Positions 1 through 9,405 of a DNA stretch of 51,516 nt are shown here, piece after piece. Within the stretch, counting starts at the first letter, position 1; every line of letters starts with the position of its first letter. The notes beneath the pieces were generated by a model. The model did no database searches and was not told the DNA's origin. It saw only the letters and a list, made by a program, of their open reading frames with translations. Source of the DNA: Planctomycetaceae bacterium (GTDB lineage Bacteria; Planctomycetota; Planctomycetia; Planctomycetales; Planctomycetaceae); the NCBI GenBank assembly GCA_029243145.1, contig JAQWSQ010000121.1, forward strand, positions 1 to 51,516, given 5' to 3'. The position numbers were made by a program, and so were the translations under genes.

Positions 1-46
1 AGAATTCAATGTATCATCTCCACCCTCTTCAGAGGAGCGCGTCTCG

Positions 47-547
47 ATGCGACATATATACTTGATAGCCATCATTACCATCTCTTGCTTATTAGCAGGA
101 TGTGGTGGTGATTCCGAAAACTATGGCGAAAACCGAAATGCCGCTCTTCTGGTTCTCACAAAGGGGGGGTATGTTCGAGTCCAAGATGTCGGCATCCTCA
201 TCAAGAAGCAAGGTCAACTTCCACAAGAAAATTTGTTAGTGACGGAAGTGAATCTCTCCGAAAAGAAATTCAATGATTTGGACTTAGTCAGTTTGAAACC
301 TCTCGGCGAGTTGGAAGTCTTGAATCTTTACGGAACTCAAGTCACAGATGAGGGCATGAGTTCCATTGCGAAAATTAAAGGACTCAAGAGTTTAGAGCTT
401 TCTTACACGGCAATTACAGACGAGGGGCTTGAGAAACTCTCGGCGCTAAGCAACCTCTCCCAACTTTACCTGCACGGAACACAGGTTTCCAAGGAAGCGA
501 TTGATACACTCAAGAATAAACTCAAAGGCTGTAAAATTTCCCATTAA
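47..547 (+). CDS. Small leucine-rich-repeat lipoprotein
   Basis: A 166-residue exported protein. A hydrophobic signal (about residues 4-16) ends in the lipobox L-A-G-C with Cys19 as the lipidation site, so it should be anchored in a membrane facing the periplasm. From about residue 70 there are roughly three leucine-rich repeats of the type 'L..L.L..T.VTDEG', which fold as a short solenoid and usually bind other proteins. The start is supported by AGAGGAG at 31-37, 9 bases before the ATG. Short 'TDEGL' LRR proteins are common in planctomycetes. The partner is unknown, and no neighbour suggests one. The protein class is clear; the role is not. Confidence 0.75.
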   Translation: MRHIYLIAIITISCLLAGCGGDSENYGENRNAALLVLTKGGYVRVQDVGILIKKQGQLPQENLLVTEVNLSEKKFNDLDLVSLKPLGELEVLNLYGTQVTDEGMSSIAKIKGLKSLELSYTAITDEGLEKLSALSNLSQLYLHGTQVSKEAIDTLKNKLKGCKISH

Positions 548-568
548 AAATCTCAACCAGCAAAATTC

Positions 569-1213
569 TCAATTTGCAGACTCGGGAGATTTTCGCAAAT
601 GATGCACCCACGCTGGTGAGAGGTTCAACCAGACCCAACTACGATCAAAACGCATCTCGTCGTGAAACGGTTGAATCACTCGATCCATTTCTCGAAGTCG
701 AAGTCGATTCGATTTTTTATCAACGTATTTGCGCATCTGGCGCAGATACATATATTCGAAGTAGGAAAGCTCCCCACCGGGTGCCAACAACTCCACAAAC
801 GTCTCAAAGATTTCCTTCACCAGTGGAACATCAAAGTTGGTGGTGGGTAACCCGGAAATGATGATGTCGTACGGCGCATCGTACTGAAATTCCTGCAAGG
901 GGGTTTCATGCACCTTCGAAATGTCGGCCACTCTTTGATACGCAGGATTTTGCTCGAACTGATCACGGATCACTGCTGCGAATGTCGGATTGATCTCGAC
1001 GATATCAAACTGATCGTCAGGTCGAAGTTGTTTGACGATTTTTTGTGTGAAAGCTCCGGTTCCTGGACCAATTTCGAGGACGCGCCGAGGGCCTTCTCGC
1101 TTGGTAAGAGGTTTCGTGATCGCCGCAGCAAGAAACCGACTACTCGGGATGATTGATCCGGTGGTGTAGTACCGCTGACGAAACTCGGAATAAAAAGTCG
1201 ACAGGTTTCCCAC
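569..1213 (-). CDS. PmtA-like phospholipid N-methyltransferase family protein
   Basis: A 214-residue class I SAM-dependent methyltransferase. The SAM-binding loop LEIGPGTG lies at residues 46-53. The preceding G-S-I-I-P-S-S-R-F-L-A segment and the later S-G-L-P-T-T-N-F motif are typical of the PmtA family, which methylates phosphatidylethanolamine, and of the related rRNA adenine dimethylase group. It is the third gene of a minus-strand run after the thioesterase and the ABM-domain gene. The spacing of 46 bases to the ABM gene is compatible with one transcript. A lipid-methylating role is inferred from motifs only; other small-molecule substrates are possible. Confidence 0.7.
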   Translation of the reverse strand: MGNLSTFYSEFRQRYYTTGSIIPSSRFLAAAITKPLTKREGPRRVLEIGPGTGAFTQKIVKQLRPDDQFDIVEINPTFAAVIRDQFEQNPAYQRVADISKVHETPLQEFQYDAPYDIIISGLPTTNFDVPLVKEIFETFVELLAPGGELSYFEYMYLRQMRKYVDKKSNRLRLREMDRVIQPFHDEMRFDRSWVWLNLSPAWVHHLRKSPESAN

Positions 1214-1259
1214 AACGCTCCTTCACGATCATTTCCAGAGAATCGGTAGTTTCAGCACT

Positions 1260-1565
1260 TTAGGCCGGAGAGAGAATCTGCAAACTCGTTTCCACGACCA
1301 TGTCTTTGACTTGCTCTCGGTAAGCCTGCATGTGATCGGCAACGAGATGCGCTTCAAGATGAGAAATCGATTCCCACTTTTCGACAACCACGACCAGATT
1401 ATCATCGGTCACCTGGGCATCAACCGGTGTTTCCGCATCGATGGTCGGTCCGTACTCCAAGCATCCCTCTTCGGCATGCACGAGAGGAACGAGTTGATGA
1501 AACTCAGCCAGAAAATCAGATCGACAACCTGGCTTGAGTGTAATTTGTGCGACGACGTGTATCAT
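1260..1565 (-). CDS. Antibiotic biosynthesis monooxygenase (ABM) domain protein
   Basis: A 101-residue single-domain protein beginning MIHVVAQITLKPG, with the ferredoxin-like ABM fold pattern: a first beta strand, 'F...F..L...V..EEGCLEYGP', then 'VVVEKWES..HLEAHL...HMQAY'. ABM proteins of this size are usually dimers that act as quinol or heme monooxygenases or as stress proteins. The chosen start overlaps the stop of the upstream thioesterase gene as ATGA (1562-1565), indicating translational coupling. A longer reading frame from 1661 would lie inside the thioesterase gene and is not believed. The substrate cannot be read from the sequence. Confidence 0.75.
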   Translation of the reverse strand: MIHVVAQITLKPGCRSDFLAEFHQLVPLVHAEEGCLEYGPTIDAETPVDAQVTDDNLVVVVEKWESISHLEAHLVADHMQAYREQVKDMVVETSLQILSPA

Positions 1566-1966
1566 TGATTCTCCAAAGTGCTCATTCGTAAAGATTCCAA
1601 ACGAGATTTCACTCCCGCTCTGTCGACAACTCGCCGTTTGTGAAGTCCCTGTGCAAGACACTTCCCATGGGCCTCAGCAGCAATATGGAATGTGACCAGC
1701 GGGCCTTCTCGGTGAACGACCTTGGCAGTACAAATCACATGGTCGAGTTCGATTGCCATGGAGCGATGCTCGATATCGATTTGTACTCCGAGAGAAATCT
1801 CACCTTTCTCCAACGACTCCTGCAACAAGTCGAGAGCACAATGCTCCATTTCCCAAAGCAAATGGGGAGAGGCCAGAATCGAAATGCCGTCAAAATCGAT
1901 ACACTGGTCTTGAGAAACGAAAAATTCGCGTTTCCGGAGAGTACCTGTTTTGGGGGAGACTTTCAT
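1562..1966 (-). CDS. Hotdog-fold thioesterase, FlK-like
   Basis: A 134-residue protein with the pattern of FlK-like acyl-CoA thioesterases: 'ASPHLLWEMEHCALDLL' forms the long hotdog helix, followed by 'GVQIDIEHRSMAIE...VICTAKV' and 'VTFHIAAEAHGKCLAQGLHKRRVV'. Such enzymes hydrolyse acyl-CoA thioesters in the cytoplasm. AGGA lies 5 bases before the ATG. It is the first gene of a minus-strand group and overlaps the next gene (ABM domain) by ATGA. The coupling suggests linked functions, perhaps detoxification or acyl turnover, but the substrate is unknown. Confidence 0.7.
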   Translation of the reverse strand: MKVSPKTGTLRKREFFVSQDQCIDFDGISILASPHLLWEMEHCALDLLQESLEKGEISLGVQIDIEHRSMAIELDHVICTAKVVHREGPLVTFHIAAEAHGKCLAQGLHKRRVVDRAGVKSRLESLRMSTLENQ

Positions 1967-2114
1967 ATTCGTCCTGAAATTCGGTCTTCAAAAAAGAAAT
2001 ACCGGTCAAACTGAGGCTGACTTTCTAGTCAGATCTGTACTAGAATTCGGTAACATTTACTACTGATAAATCCATTTTCCATGGAAACTCTGCCGACGCA
2101 AGGGAGTGAATCGG

Positions 2115-4031
2115 ATGCCTGTCTCTTTTCGTTCAATCATTCTGCTGATGACCGTCTTCTCGCTTTGGACGGCAAACTCGACCTCTTTCGCCCAAGGAGT
2201 GACGCCAGAAGTTGCCTTGAAATATAAACCTGTTCAGAAGTACGTCGAGTTCGACACACCTTCACAAAGTGAAGTTGCGAACTGCACCGTTCAGGTCGTT
2301 CAGGAAAAAAGCGGCTCGGGATGGGTGGTCAGAGGACCACAAGGGGAAACTTTGCGAAAGTTTATGGACACCAATGGGGACAATACGGTTGATCGCTGGA
2401 GTTATTTTCGTGGTGGAATCGAGGTGTATCGTGATGAGGACTCCAACAACAATAAAATAGCCGACCAATCGCGGTGGCTCAATACCGGGGGCACACGCTG
2501 GGGCATCGACCAAAATGAAGACAAAATCATCGATAGCTGGAAGCAAATTTCTGTCGAAGAAGTTTGCGAGTTGGCGTTTTATTCTCTCAAAAATGGTGAC
2601 ACAAAACTCCTGCAATCATTGATGGTCACCTCCTCCGATTTGCAGGGATTGGGTATTCGCACCGATCTCGCCAGAGAAATTCTGGAACAAACCAGCAACC
2701 TCGAACGCAAAATGCAAATCGTCACATCTGCCAAGCAGATCAACACGTCGACGACTTGGCTGCGTTACGATGCCGGTCTTCCGGGAACGATTCCCGGAGA
2801 TGCAGGCAAGGCCAAGCAGGATCTTCAAGTTTACGAAAACACCCGTGCTCTGATAGAAAACAAGGGAGAAGTGGATTTGCTCCAAATCGGAGAACTCGTT
2901 TTGGTGGGCAACACGTGGAAGCTGGCATCATTCCCCCAGTTGATCGATCAGAATTCTGACCCCATTGAATTTGGCGGGGTGCTTCTCCGTCCCTCGCAAT
3001 CGACCGGTGAAGGTGAAATCATGGCACCAACAGCCAGTTCGGCGGAAGCCCGCGAACTGCTCGATCAACTCCAAAAACTGGACGAAAAAAGTCCGCGTCT
3101 GGAAGATGGTGTCGAAGCTCTTGGCACCTACAATAAACGCCGAGCCGATATCTTGCAAAAACTGGTTTCCCTGTCTGAGACACCGGAAGAACGCGAACTC
3201 TGGATGAAACAATTGATCGATGGCATCACAGCAGCCGTCCAGATTGGAGCCTATGCAGAAGGAGTGCAACGCCTGAAAGGATTTGAGGACTCGCTCAAAT
3301 CACGTAGCCCCGACAGTGACCTGATCCCTTATATCACGTATCGCCGATTGACGTCAGAATATAGTCAACGTGCCAACTCGACTCCTGCCGACGAACAAGA
3401 AGAGTTGCAAAAGTCGTGGATGAATTCACTCGAACAGTTTGTGAGTCGTTACCCCAAAACCGAAGAAGCCGCCGATGCCTCGTTTCAAATTGCCTCGTCT
3501 TATGAGATTAGTGGACGCACCGATGAAGCAAAAACATGGTATCGTCGTATCGCTTCGTCCTACGAGAACACAATTCTCGGACAAAAGGCCACAGGCGCAC
3601 TTAAACGAATGGGCCTCGAAGGCCAAGTTCTTGAGTTTTCCGGTAAATCCCTGACCGGTCCAACACTCGACCTCTCTCGCTATCGAGGCCGTGTTGTCGT
3701 ACTCACTTACTGGGCCACCTGGAGTCGTCCTTTTTTGGAAGAACTTCCACAATTGCAAGCACTCTCCCAAGAGTATCGCTCAAAAGGCTTTGAAATTGTC
3801 GGCGTGAATGTCGATTTGGTCTCTGACGGACTCGCCGAGTTTATCAAAAGAAATGATATGCCTTGGCCCCATATTCATGAAGAGGGAGGACTCGACAGCC
3901 CTCCTGCCGTAAAACTCGGCATCCTCATGCCTCCCGCCATGATCTTGATTGATCAACAGGGAAAAGTTGTCTCGGCAGCGGCGACTATTGAGTTATTGAA
4001 GGAGAAAGTCCCGGCACTGTTGAAAAAATAA
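2115..4031 (+). CDS. Exported TlpA/thioredoxin-like protein without the redox cysteines
   Basis: A 638-residue protein with a signal peptide (cleavage near S-F-A/Q-G). Three acidic calcium-loop-like repeats (D-x-N-x-D-x-x-x-D-x-W) occupy about residues 85-145, a helical TPR-like stretch about 415-500, and a C-terminal TlpA/AhpC-type thioredoxin fold about 505-638. The active-site position that normally reads W-C-x-x-C is here W536-S-R-P-F540, so it cannot do disulfide exchange. The start chosen is ATG 2115, with AGGGAG at 2101-2106 eight bases upstream; the in-frame GTG at 2106 overlaps that ribosome site. It probably acts as a binding or scaffold protein outside the cytoplasm. Confidence 0.75.
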   Translation: MPVSFRSIILLMTVFSLWTANSTSFAQGVTPEVALKYKPVQKYVEFDTPSQSEVANCTVQVVQEKSGSGWVVRGPQGETLRKFMDTNGDNTVDRWSYFRGGIEVYRDEDSNNNKIADQSRWLNTGGTRWGIDQNEDKIIDSWKQISVEEVCELAFYSLKNGDTKLLQSLMVTSSDLQGLGIRTDLAREILEQTSNLERKMQIVTSAKQINTSTTWLRYDAGLPGTIPGDAGKAKQDLQVYENTRALIENKGEVDLLQIGELVLVGNTWKLASFPQLIDQNSDPIEFGGVLLRPSQSTGEGEIMAPTASSAEARELLDQLQKLDEKSPRLEDGVEALGTYNKRRADILQKLVSLSETPEERELWMKQLIDGITAAVQIGAYAEGVQRLKGFEDSLKSRSPDSDLIPYITYRRLTSEYSQRANSTPADEQEELQKSWMNSLEQFVSRYPKTEEAADASFQIASSYEISGRTDEAKTWYRRIASSYENTILGQKATGALKRMGLEGQVLEFSGKSLTGPTLDLSRYRGRVVVLTYWATWSRPFLEELPQLQALSQEYRSKGFEIVGVNVDLVSDGLAEFIKRNDMPWPHIHEEGGLDSPPAVKLGILMPPAMILIDQQGKVVSAAATIELLKEKVPALLKK

Positions 4032-4178
4032 CATTGATCAACGGCACATTGCAACCGCCTCATCTGATACAATTGCATCGTGTGGGAATGACGCTGTACA
4101 ATGAGCGGTCACGTAAACCGGGCCTGTTTAAATGGCTCCACACCCCATTGACGAATCGCGCTACAGAGAGTTCTTTAC

Positions 4179-5396
4179 TTGTCTAATTTCGTACAAAAAT
4201 GGTTGGAAAGGCTGGTCAAGCCTCTCGTGATCTCACATCACAAACGCTCGGGAGCGGTCCTGTTCAGTGACACAACACTGCGTGACGGGGAGCAAATGCC
4301 CGGCGCGACACTCGAACCCGAAGAAAAAGTTCAAATTGCCCTCGCTCTGGAAGCGGCCGGCATTCATTCCATAGATGCGGGTTTCGCCGCTTCCTCCGAG
4401 AACGACATCAAAGCGATGCAAATGATGGTCGGTAAGGTGAAGGGACCGGTCCTCACTTCGTTATGTCGTACCCTTCGGGGTGACATTGACGCTGCCGACC
4501 GAGCACTTGATGGACAACCAAACCACAAACGCGGCGTCAGCCTGTTTTGCGGCACCAGTCCCCTGCACCGCCGCGATAAATTACAAAAATCAAAAGAAGA
4601 AATTCTCGACTTGATCGTAGAAACTGTCGGCTACGCGGCTGACAAATTCACGGTCGTCGCGTTCAGTCCCGAAGACGCCAGCCGGACTGAAGTCGATTAT
4701 CTCTGCGAATGTTACACGAAGGCGATTGAAGCGGGTGCGACAACCGTAGGCTTCCCTGATACCGTCGGCATTCTCACGCCTGAAAAGGCGCGAGTCTTCA
4801 TCAGACAGATTCAAGACAACGTCCCGAATATTGATAAAGCACTTCTCGCGGTCCATTACCACAACGACTTGGGACTCGCCGTCGCAAACACCTTGGCAAG
4901 CATTGAAGAAGGTGCGAACGTCGTTCAATGCACGGTCAACGGTATTGGTGAACGTTCGGGAAATGCGTCACTCGAAGAAGTGGTGATGGCGTTGACCCTG
5001 CATCAGGATCAATTCAATCGTACCCATAAGATTGATACCACCAAACTCGCCCCGCTCTGCCGCATGGTGGCCGAGTTAACGGGCATTCGGCTGTCACCCC
5101 AGAAACCGATTGGTGGTTCCAACATTTTCGCCACCGAAGCCGGCATTCATCAAGATGGCCTGCTCAAAAACCCCGATACCTACCTTCCCTTCCGACCAGA
5201 AACTGTCGGTGAATCGGGAATCAAACTCGTCCTCGGCAGACATTCGGGCAAACGAGCCGTCGAACACCGACTGAAAGAGATCGGCTTCGCCGCGACCGAC
5301 GAAGAAGTCGCCACGGTCCTCAACGGCATCAAAGAGTTGCCCAAGGGCGAAGTCGTCGACGATGAAAGATTAAAAGCATTTCTCACAGCCGAATAA
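4179..5396 (+). CDS. 2-isopropylmalate synthase / homocitrate synthase family enzyme
   Basis: A 405-residue DRE-TIM metallolyase that condenses acetyl-CoA with a 2-oxo acid. Visible signatures are [14 protein letters not shown] near the N-terminus, the metal motif H-Y-H-N-D-L-G with N-G-I-G-E-R-S-G-N after it, and the later G-I-H-Q-D-G-L-L and G-R-H-S-G-K motifs of the LeuA/NifV communication subdomain. It lacks the roughly 120-residue C-terminal leucine-binding domain of full LeuA, so it resembles NifV/AksA-type enzymes in length. No ATG precedes the conserved region; the start is most likely the TTG at 4179, with AGAGAG at 4165-4170. The exact oxo-acid substrate is uncertain. Confidence 0.8.
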   Translation: MSNFVQKWLERLVKPLVISHHKRSGAVLFSDTTLRDGEQMPGATLEPEEKVQIALALEAAGIHSIDAGFAASSENDIKAMQMMVGKVKGPVLTSLCRTLRGDIDAADRALDGQPNHKRGVSLFCGTSPLHRRDKLQKSKEEILDLIVETVGYAADKFTVVAFSPEDASRTEVDYLCECYTKAIEAGATTVGFPDTVGILTPEKARVFIRQIQDNVPNIDKALLAVHYHNDLGLAVANTLASIEEGANVVQCTVNGIGERSGNASLEEVVMALTLHQDQFNRTHKIDTTKLAPLCRMVAELTGIRLSPQKPIGGSNIFATEAGIHQDGLLKNPDTYLPFRPETVGESGIKLVLGRHSGKRAVEHRLKEIGFAATDEEVATVLNGIKELPKGEVVDDERLKAFLTAE

Positions 5397-5435
5397 GTTC
5401 GCCGACTCATCAGTGCTTCTCTGCAAACAATTCTC

Positions 5436-5455
5436 GGAAGCAAAAACAGGCTTCC
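5436..5455. terminator. Hairpin between convergent genes
   Basis: A 6-bp perfect stem (GGAAGC/GCTTCC) with an 8-base A-rich loop lies between the convergent LeuA-like gene and the Uma2 gene and just touches the stop codon of the latter. It may serve both as a weak terminator, but there is no strong T-run. Confidence 0.4.
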
Positions 5456-6033
5456 TACTTTGCAGTGCCGCTCCACCAACCCGGCTCTTGGAATAATTCG
5501 CCGACGGGCATGGTGAATCCAGGCAGCGACACATCATCGGTCAACTGATCGGTTTCTGCCAGACGACTCTGGTTTCCCGACCCGTTCAGCACCAAGACGG
5601 CTTGATCATTTTGATCGACAATCCAAACCGTCTCGACACCGATTCCCCAATAAACTTCGACCTTGGAATTGATTATGTTTCGACGATCTGTGGAGGAAAC
5701 GATTTCCACAACCAATGTGGGAGACTTTTCAGTGAAAAACTGATCCGCGAGATCAAACGGCCCCACATCGGGGATGACCGCCAATGCCGGCAGAAAGACA
5801 CTATCAGGCTGGCGAGAAACAACCAATCCCTGATCGAAACAGGCCGCGCTGGAGAGATTCGGGTTACGCTGACGATGTTCGGCAAGACGCTTGGAAAGAT
5901 TGAGGACCGATGTGCCGTGCATCGTATCGGGAGGCGATAGCTGCACGATTTCTCCCGCAATCAATTCACTCCAACGACCGTCTTCAGGCAACTCCCACCG
6001 TTGTTCGGAAAACTGTTCGGCCGTCAGGGACAT
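5455..6033 (-). CDS. Uma2 family (DUF820) nuclease-like protein
   Basis: A 192-residue protein of the Uma2 family, which has a PD-(D/E)XK nuclease fold. The signature run is 'VIPDVGPFD...SPTLVVEIVSSTDRR', followed by 'K-V-x-x-Y-W-G-I-G-V-E-T-V-W-I-V-D'. The Asp of PDV, the Glu of VEIVS and the Lys of SKVEVYW fit the expected catalytic positions. Uma2 genes occur in many scattered copies in cyanobacteria and planctomycetes and are thought to be mobile or selfish genes of unclear role. This copy stands alone, convergent to the LeuA-like gene. The family call is firm; the function is unknown. Confidence 0.8.
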   Translation of the reverse strand: MSLTAEQFSEQRWELPEDGRWSELIAGEIVQLSPPDTMHGTSVLNLSKRLAEHRQRNPNLSSAACFDQGLVVSRQPDSVFLPALAVIPDVGPFDLADQFFTEKSPTLVVEIVSSTDRRNIINSKVEVYWGIGVETVWIVDQNDQAVLVLNGSGNQSRLAETDQLTDDVSLPGFTMPVGELFQEPGWWSGTAK

Positions 6034-6070
6034 TGGTAATCCTCTAGAGTGCGGGTCAATCGTGACCGTA

Positions 6071-9000
6071 TCAATCAGTGTATTTCTTTAACTTACTATA
6101 GAATGTACTGCGAGGCATATCGAGTAAACGTGCCGCCTGAGCTTTATTTCCATTCGCTTTTTCGAGCGCCTGAAATAACTGAAGACGTTCATCGTCACCG
6201 GACAGCGAATGTTCGAGTACCGGTAATACAGTCGTCGATTCCTGCGGCCTCTCCGGGAGTCTTTTGAGACTCGTGGAAAGCAACGATTTGGGTCGTGGCG
6301 TAGGTTTCGGAGAATCGCCGGCAAGAAGCTCCTGCGGCAAATCGTTCAGGCTGATAATTTCAGTCTCTGCCAACACCACAGCGCGTTCGATCACATTCTG
6401 AAGTTGTCGCACATTGCCGGGCCAGTGATACTCTTCCAATGCGCGAGCCACTTCATCACTAAGCCGCAAGCGTTTTCCCAATCGTTCGGCTGATTGATTG
6501 AGAAAATGAACCGAGAGGTCGAGCAGGTCTTCCGGGCGTTCCCGTAATGAAGGAAGCGTCAGACTGATGACATTCAGCCGATAATAAAGATCTTCCCGAA
6601 ACCGACCTTCAGAAATCAACTGTTCAAGATTCTGATGCGTCGCCGTCACGAGTCGCACATCGACATGAACCGTTTCACTGCTTCCGACAGGCTCAAAACT
6701 TCGAGTTTGTAACACACGTAGCAGCTTGACCTGCGTCTCGGGGGAGATGTCACCAATTTCGTCGAGGAAAATGGTGCCTCCATTGGCGGCGGAAAACCGC
6801 CCCTGCTTATCCTGATGGGCTCCGGTGAAGGCCCCCTTCACGTGCCCAAACAACTCACTCTCCAACAAGTTTGCTGAAAGTGCCGCACAATGAACTTTCA
6901 CCATTTGTTTTTCGGATCGTGCAGAATTGAGATGCAAAATTTCTGCCAGCAATTCTTTCCCGGTCCCGCTCTCGCCACGAATTAAAACAGAAGACTCTGA
7001 ACGGGAAACCTTGGAAACCATACGCATCACGTTGTCGATTGCCGGACTGTCACCGATCAACTTGTCACGCGAGAGAATTTCTCTCGGCTTAGTCGCAATT
7101 TGAGATTCTCCCTCCGTTCGTAAACTTTCTAATTCGGCCTGCAATAAATAAATCTGCCGACGTTGATCGCCGATTCGGTCCATTTTACTCTGCATCTCTT
7201 CATTGAGATGCACCATATCCTCTTGTGCTTTTAGGCTATGTAAACCGATGTTGGCAATCTGGCTAAGTGGCGATTGCAGAAACGCATAATCCTCAGCCGA
7301 GTATGGTGTATGATTGCGTTTTTCTCCCAGAACAAGCAAACCACGAATCACACTCTCCATCTCCACGGCTTGAGCAATCTGCAAATCCAGAGCATTCAAG
7401 TCGAGAGATCCCCCCCCCAAGCTGCTCGAAGAATGTCGTTGAATATGCCCCGTTTTCTGCAATTGCTCAAGATCGTCCTCTGAAAGCACAAGGGCATCGG
7501 GGGCTTTCAGTTTGCCGTTCGTCGCCGAAAGTATAAAGCGAGAAGAATTCTCTTCCCGAATATAGAGAGCCGTTTGGTCGACCTGCAACACTTCCCGACA
7601 CATCTCAAACATCATTTGTCCGACAGAACCGAGGTCAGCAAACTGTCCCACTGCATTTTGCATGCGTTTGAAGGCGTTATCGAGTTGGTATTTTTCACGA
7701 TAAAAACGGCGGTCGATCAATTGTTGCATGCGATCACGCACACCGAGTAACAGTAAGGTCGCGATCACAAACAAACCAACCACAGCCAGATACTGAAATG
7801 TATTCAGGGATATTTTCATCCGTAATGCGATCAGAGTAACCGTCGCAATCAAACAGGCAAAGCCCACAGTCAAACCCATCGACGAAACGTAGTACACCAA
7901 GCCTCGCGTCAAGAGTTGGTCAGCAAGCATCAGCTTGTAACGAATAATGGCGATAACGAACGCAAGTTGAAAAACGAGGCTGGCCAGCAACATCGGAATG
8001 CGGGCTTCCCCCATCACAAACTTCACTCGGGCAAAGTGTGCCAGCCAAATCGAATAACCAATGGGCAAGATTGCCACACATCCTGCGAGCAGCATAACAG
8101 TCAGTTGCATGCGTTCGATGCGGGTCGTCGCTCTCAAGCGACTGACTCCCAAGGCAACCACTGTTCCCAGAAAATATAAGCCAGAAATTAATAACGAGTA
8201 CCACACCGCATCGCTGAGAAAGTGAAGACATTGGCGTAAGTGTGTGACGATTCCAATCTCGACGTTTTCAGGAACAATTTGTGAATTGATGGCTCGCAAA
8301 TATTGCAGTAATGCTCCAATCGCGACTAACCCGATCGCAGGTGGAGAATAAATGAGAGTAAGAGTCAGTTTTTTATGCTGATTCAAAAATTGAAACGAAC
8401 GCGGATAGACCAAAAAGAAGTGTAAGAGTACCGCCGGGAGAAACAGCCCCATGATGATAAACGGAGCATTCATCAGAGGACTCCCGCCGATCATCCACCA
8501 GTGAAAACCACCCACAAACGCTCCCAAACCAAACATGCAAACGATAAAGAACATTTGCGCCGAGGCATCAAAGGGACGGTTCCAAAAGGCGACACCGGCA
8601 ACAGCAAAGATTGAGAGCTGAAGGAGAAACCAGATGATCGTAGGAATCATCTCACTCCAAGGGAGCGATTTGATCACAATGAATGAGCGATGAACGGGTT
8701 GCCCTGGCTGCGACATGGCCTGAAAGCGAACCTCTGCCATGCGAGGACCATTATGAATCTGCACAACGGGCGCAATCCAGTCTTCGGGGAGTTCAGAAGG
8801 ATCAGAATTTTCAGGGAGCAGATTACTTCCACTCGGATCTTCTTTGGGGAGATAAAGATCAAACATGACCGATGCCAAATCCAGATATGTATGGATTGGC
8901 TTGTCGGCTACTTCGAGTAAAACATCCTCATCCTTAGGCTGTTCACCCATGACTTCCAAACCATCCACGGTCCAAATCGGAACACCTTGCTCTGGCAATG

Positions 9001-9136
9001 TGACTTGAACAGGGGCAGACACCAACCAGCGAAGTCGTAAATCTGGGCTGGTAATCACAAAAGCCAGAACAAACACCGAGTAGATCACGACCAAGATGCC
9101 GAGCGTGGCGAGAAAATTTCGTCGGTAGCTATTCAT
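6071..9136 (-). CDS. Membrane-bound sigma-54 transcription activator with ComP-like sensor region
   Basis: A 1021-residue one-component regulator. The N-terminus has a membrane helix (about 9-28), an extracytoplasmic segment resembling a PDZ-like ComP domain, then about nine more membrane helices up to about residue 460. A GAF-like region (about 495-630) and a coiled coil (about 640-675) precede a complete sigma-54 AAA+ domain: Walker A GESGTGKE near 720, the sigma-54 contact motif GAFTGA near 767, Walker B G-G-T-I-F-L-D-E near 786 and W-P-G-N-V-R near 904. A Fis-type helix-turn-helix closes the protein (about 987-1021). It should sense an external or membrane signal and remodel sigma-54 polymerase without a separate kinase. 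Its likely binding sites lie in the divergent region at 9198-9289. Confidence 0.85.
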   Translation of the reverse strand: MNSYRRNFLATLGILVVIYSVFVLAFVITSPDLRLRWLVSAPVQVTLPEQGVPIWTVDGLEVMGEQPKDEDVLLEVADKPIHTYLDLASVMFDLYLPKEDPSGSNLLPENSDPSELPEDWIAPVVQIHNGPRMAEVRFQAMSQPGQPVHRSFIVIKSLPWSEMIPTIIWFLLQLSIFAVAGVAFWNRPFDASAQMFFIVCMFGLGAFVGGFHWWMIGGSPLMNAPFIIMGLFLPAVLLHFFLVYPRSFQFLNQHKKLTLTLIYSPPAIGLVAIGALLQYLRAINSQIVPENVEIGIVTHLRQCLHFLSDAVWYSLLISGLYFLGTVVALGVSRLRATTRIERMQLTVMLLAGCVAILPIGYSIWLAHFARVKFVMGEARIPMLLASLVFQLAFVIAIIRYKLMLADQLLTRGLVYYVSSMGLTVGFACLIATVTLIALRMKISLNTFQYLAVVGLFVIATLLLLGVRDRMQQLIDRRFYREKYQLDNAFKRMQNAVGQFADLGSVGQMMFEMCREVLQVDQTALYIREENSSRFILSATNGKLKAPDALVLSEDDLEQLQKTGHIQRHSSSSLGGGSLDLNALDLQIAQAVEMESVIRGLLVLGEKRNHTPYSAEDYAFLQSPLSQIANIGLHSLKAQEDMVHLNEEMQSKMDRIGDQRRQIYLLQAELESLRTEGESQIATKPREILSRDKLIGDSPAIDNVMRMVSKVSRSESSVLIRGESGTGKELLAEILHLNSARSEKQMVKVHCAALSANLLESELFGHVKGAFTGAHQDKQGRFSAANGGTIFLDEIGDISPETQVKLLRVLQTRSFEPVGSSETVHVDVRLVTATHQNLEQLISEGRFREDLYYRLNVISLTLPSLRERPEDLLDLSVHFLNQSAERLGKRLRLSDEVARALEEYHWPGNVRQLQNVIERAVVLAETEIISLNDLPQELLAGDSPKPTPRPKSLLSTSLKRLPERPQESTTVLPVLEHSLSGDDERLQLFQALEKANGNKAQAARLLDMPRSTFYSKLKKYTD

Positions 9137-9197
9137 GGACAGCTCGAATCCAGTTGGAACTCATTGCGATTTTCTACAAAACTGCGATCTCTATGAT

Positions 9198-9289
9198 GCG
9201 CCGAACAGCGCCGAAAAGCAATCATTCAGCGCCGAGATCGCCGGAACCATGTGTTGATTGCGCCTTATTCAGCGCCGAAATATCGGCGC
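9198..9289. promoter_or_regulatory. Phased array of GCGCCGA boxes, candidate enhancer
   Basis: GCGCCGA occurs directly at 9198, 9208, 9229 and 9272, and inverted (TCGGCGC) at 9283-9289. The spacings between direct copies are 10, 21 and 43 bases, close to one, two and four helical turns. The last direct copy and the inverted copy form a 7-bp palindrome around AATA. The array starts 62 bases before the regulator's start codon and ends about 85 bases before the -24/-12 promoter, the usual place for activator binding sites. Confidence 0.6.
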
Positions 9290-9372
9290 CCAAGGAATTC
9301 CAAAAACAGAAATAAACCATAAGGTATTACTATAATACAACTTGCTAATGTTAAGACATTTATTTGAAGAAC

Positions 9373-9388
9373 TGGCACGCTCAATGCA
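9373..9388 (+). promoter_or_regulatory. Sigma-54 (-24/-12) promoter
   Basis: The sequence TGGCACG-CTCA-ATGCA matches the consensus TGGCACG-N4-TTGCA except for one base. The GG (9374-9375) and GC (9386-9387) are exactly 12 bases apart. Transcription would start near 9398, rightward. No intact gene follows; an ISL3 remnant lies about 400 bases downstream. Confidence 0.6.
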
Positions 9389-9405
9389 TTCTCTATTCCT
9401 GAAGA

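Noticed and set aside
9151..9166. TGGAAC...TTGC near the regulator start as a second sigma-54 promoter
   Set aside because: GG and GC are only 10 bases apart, not 12.
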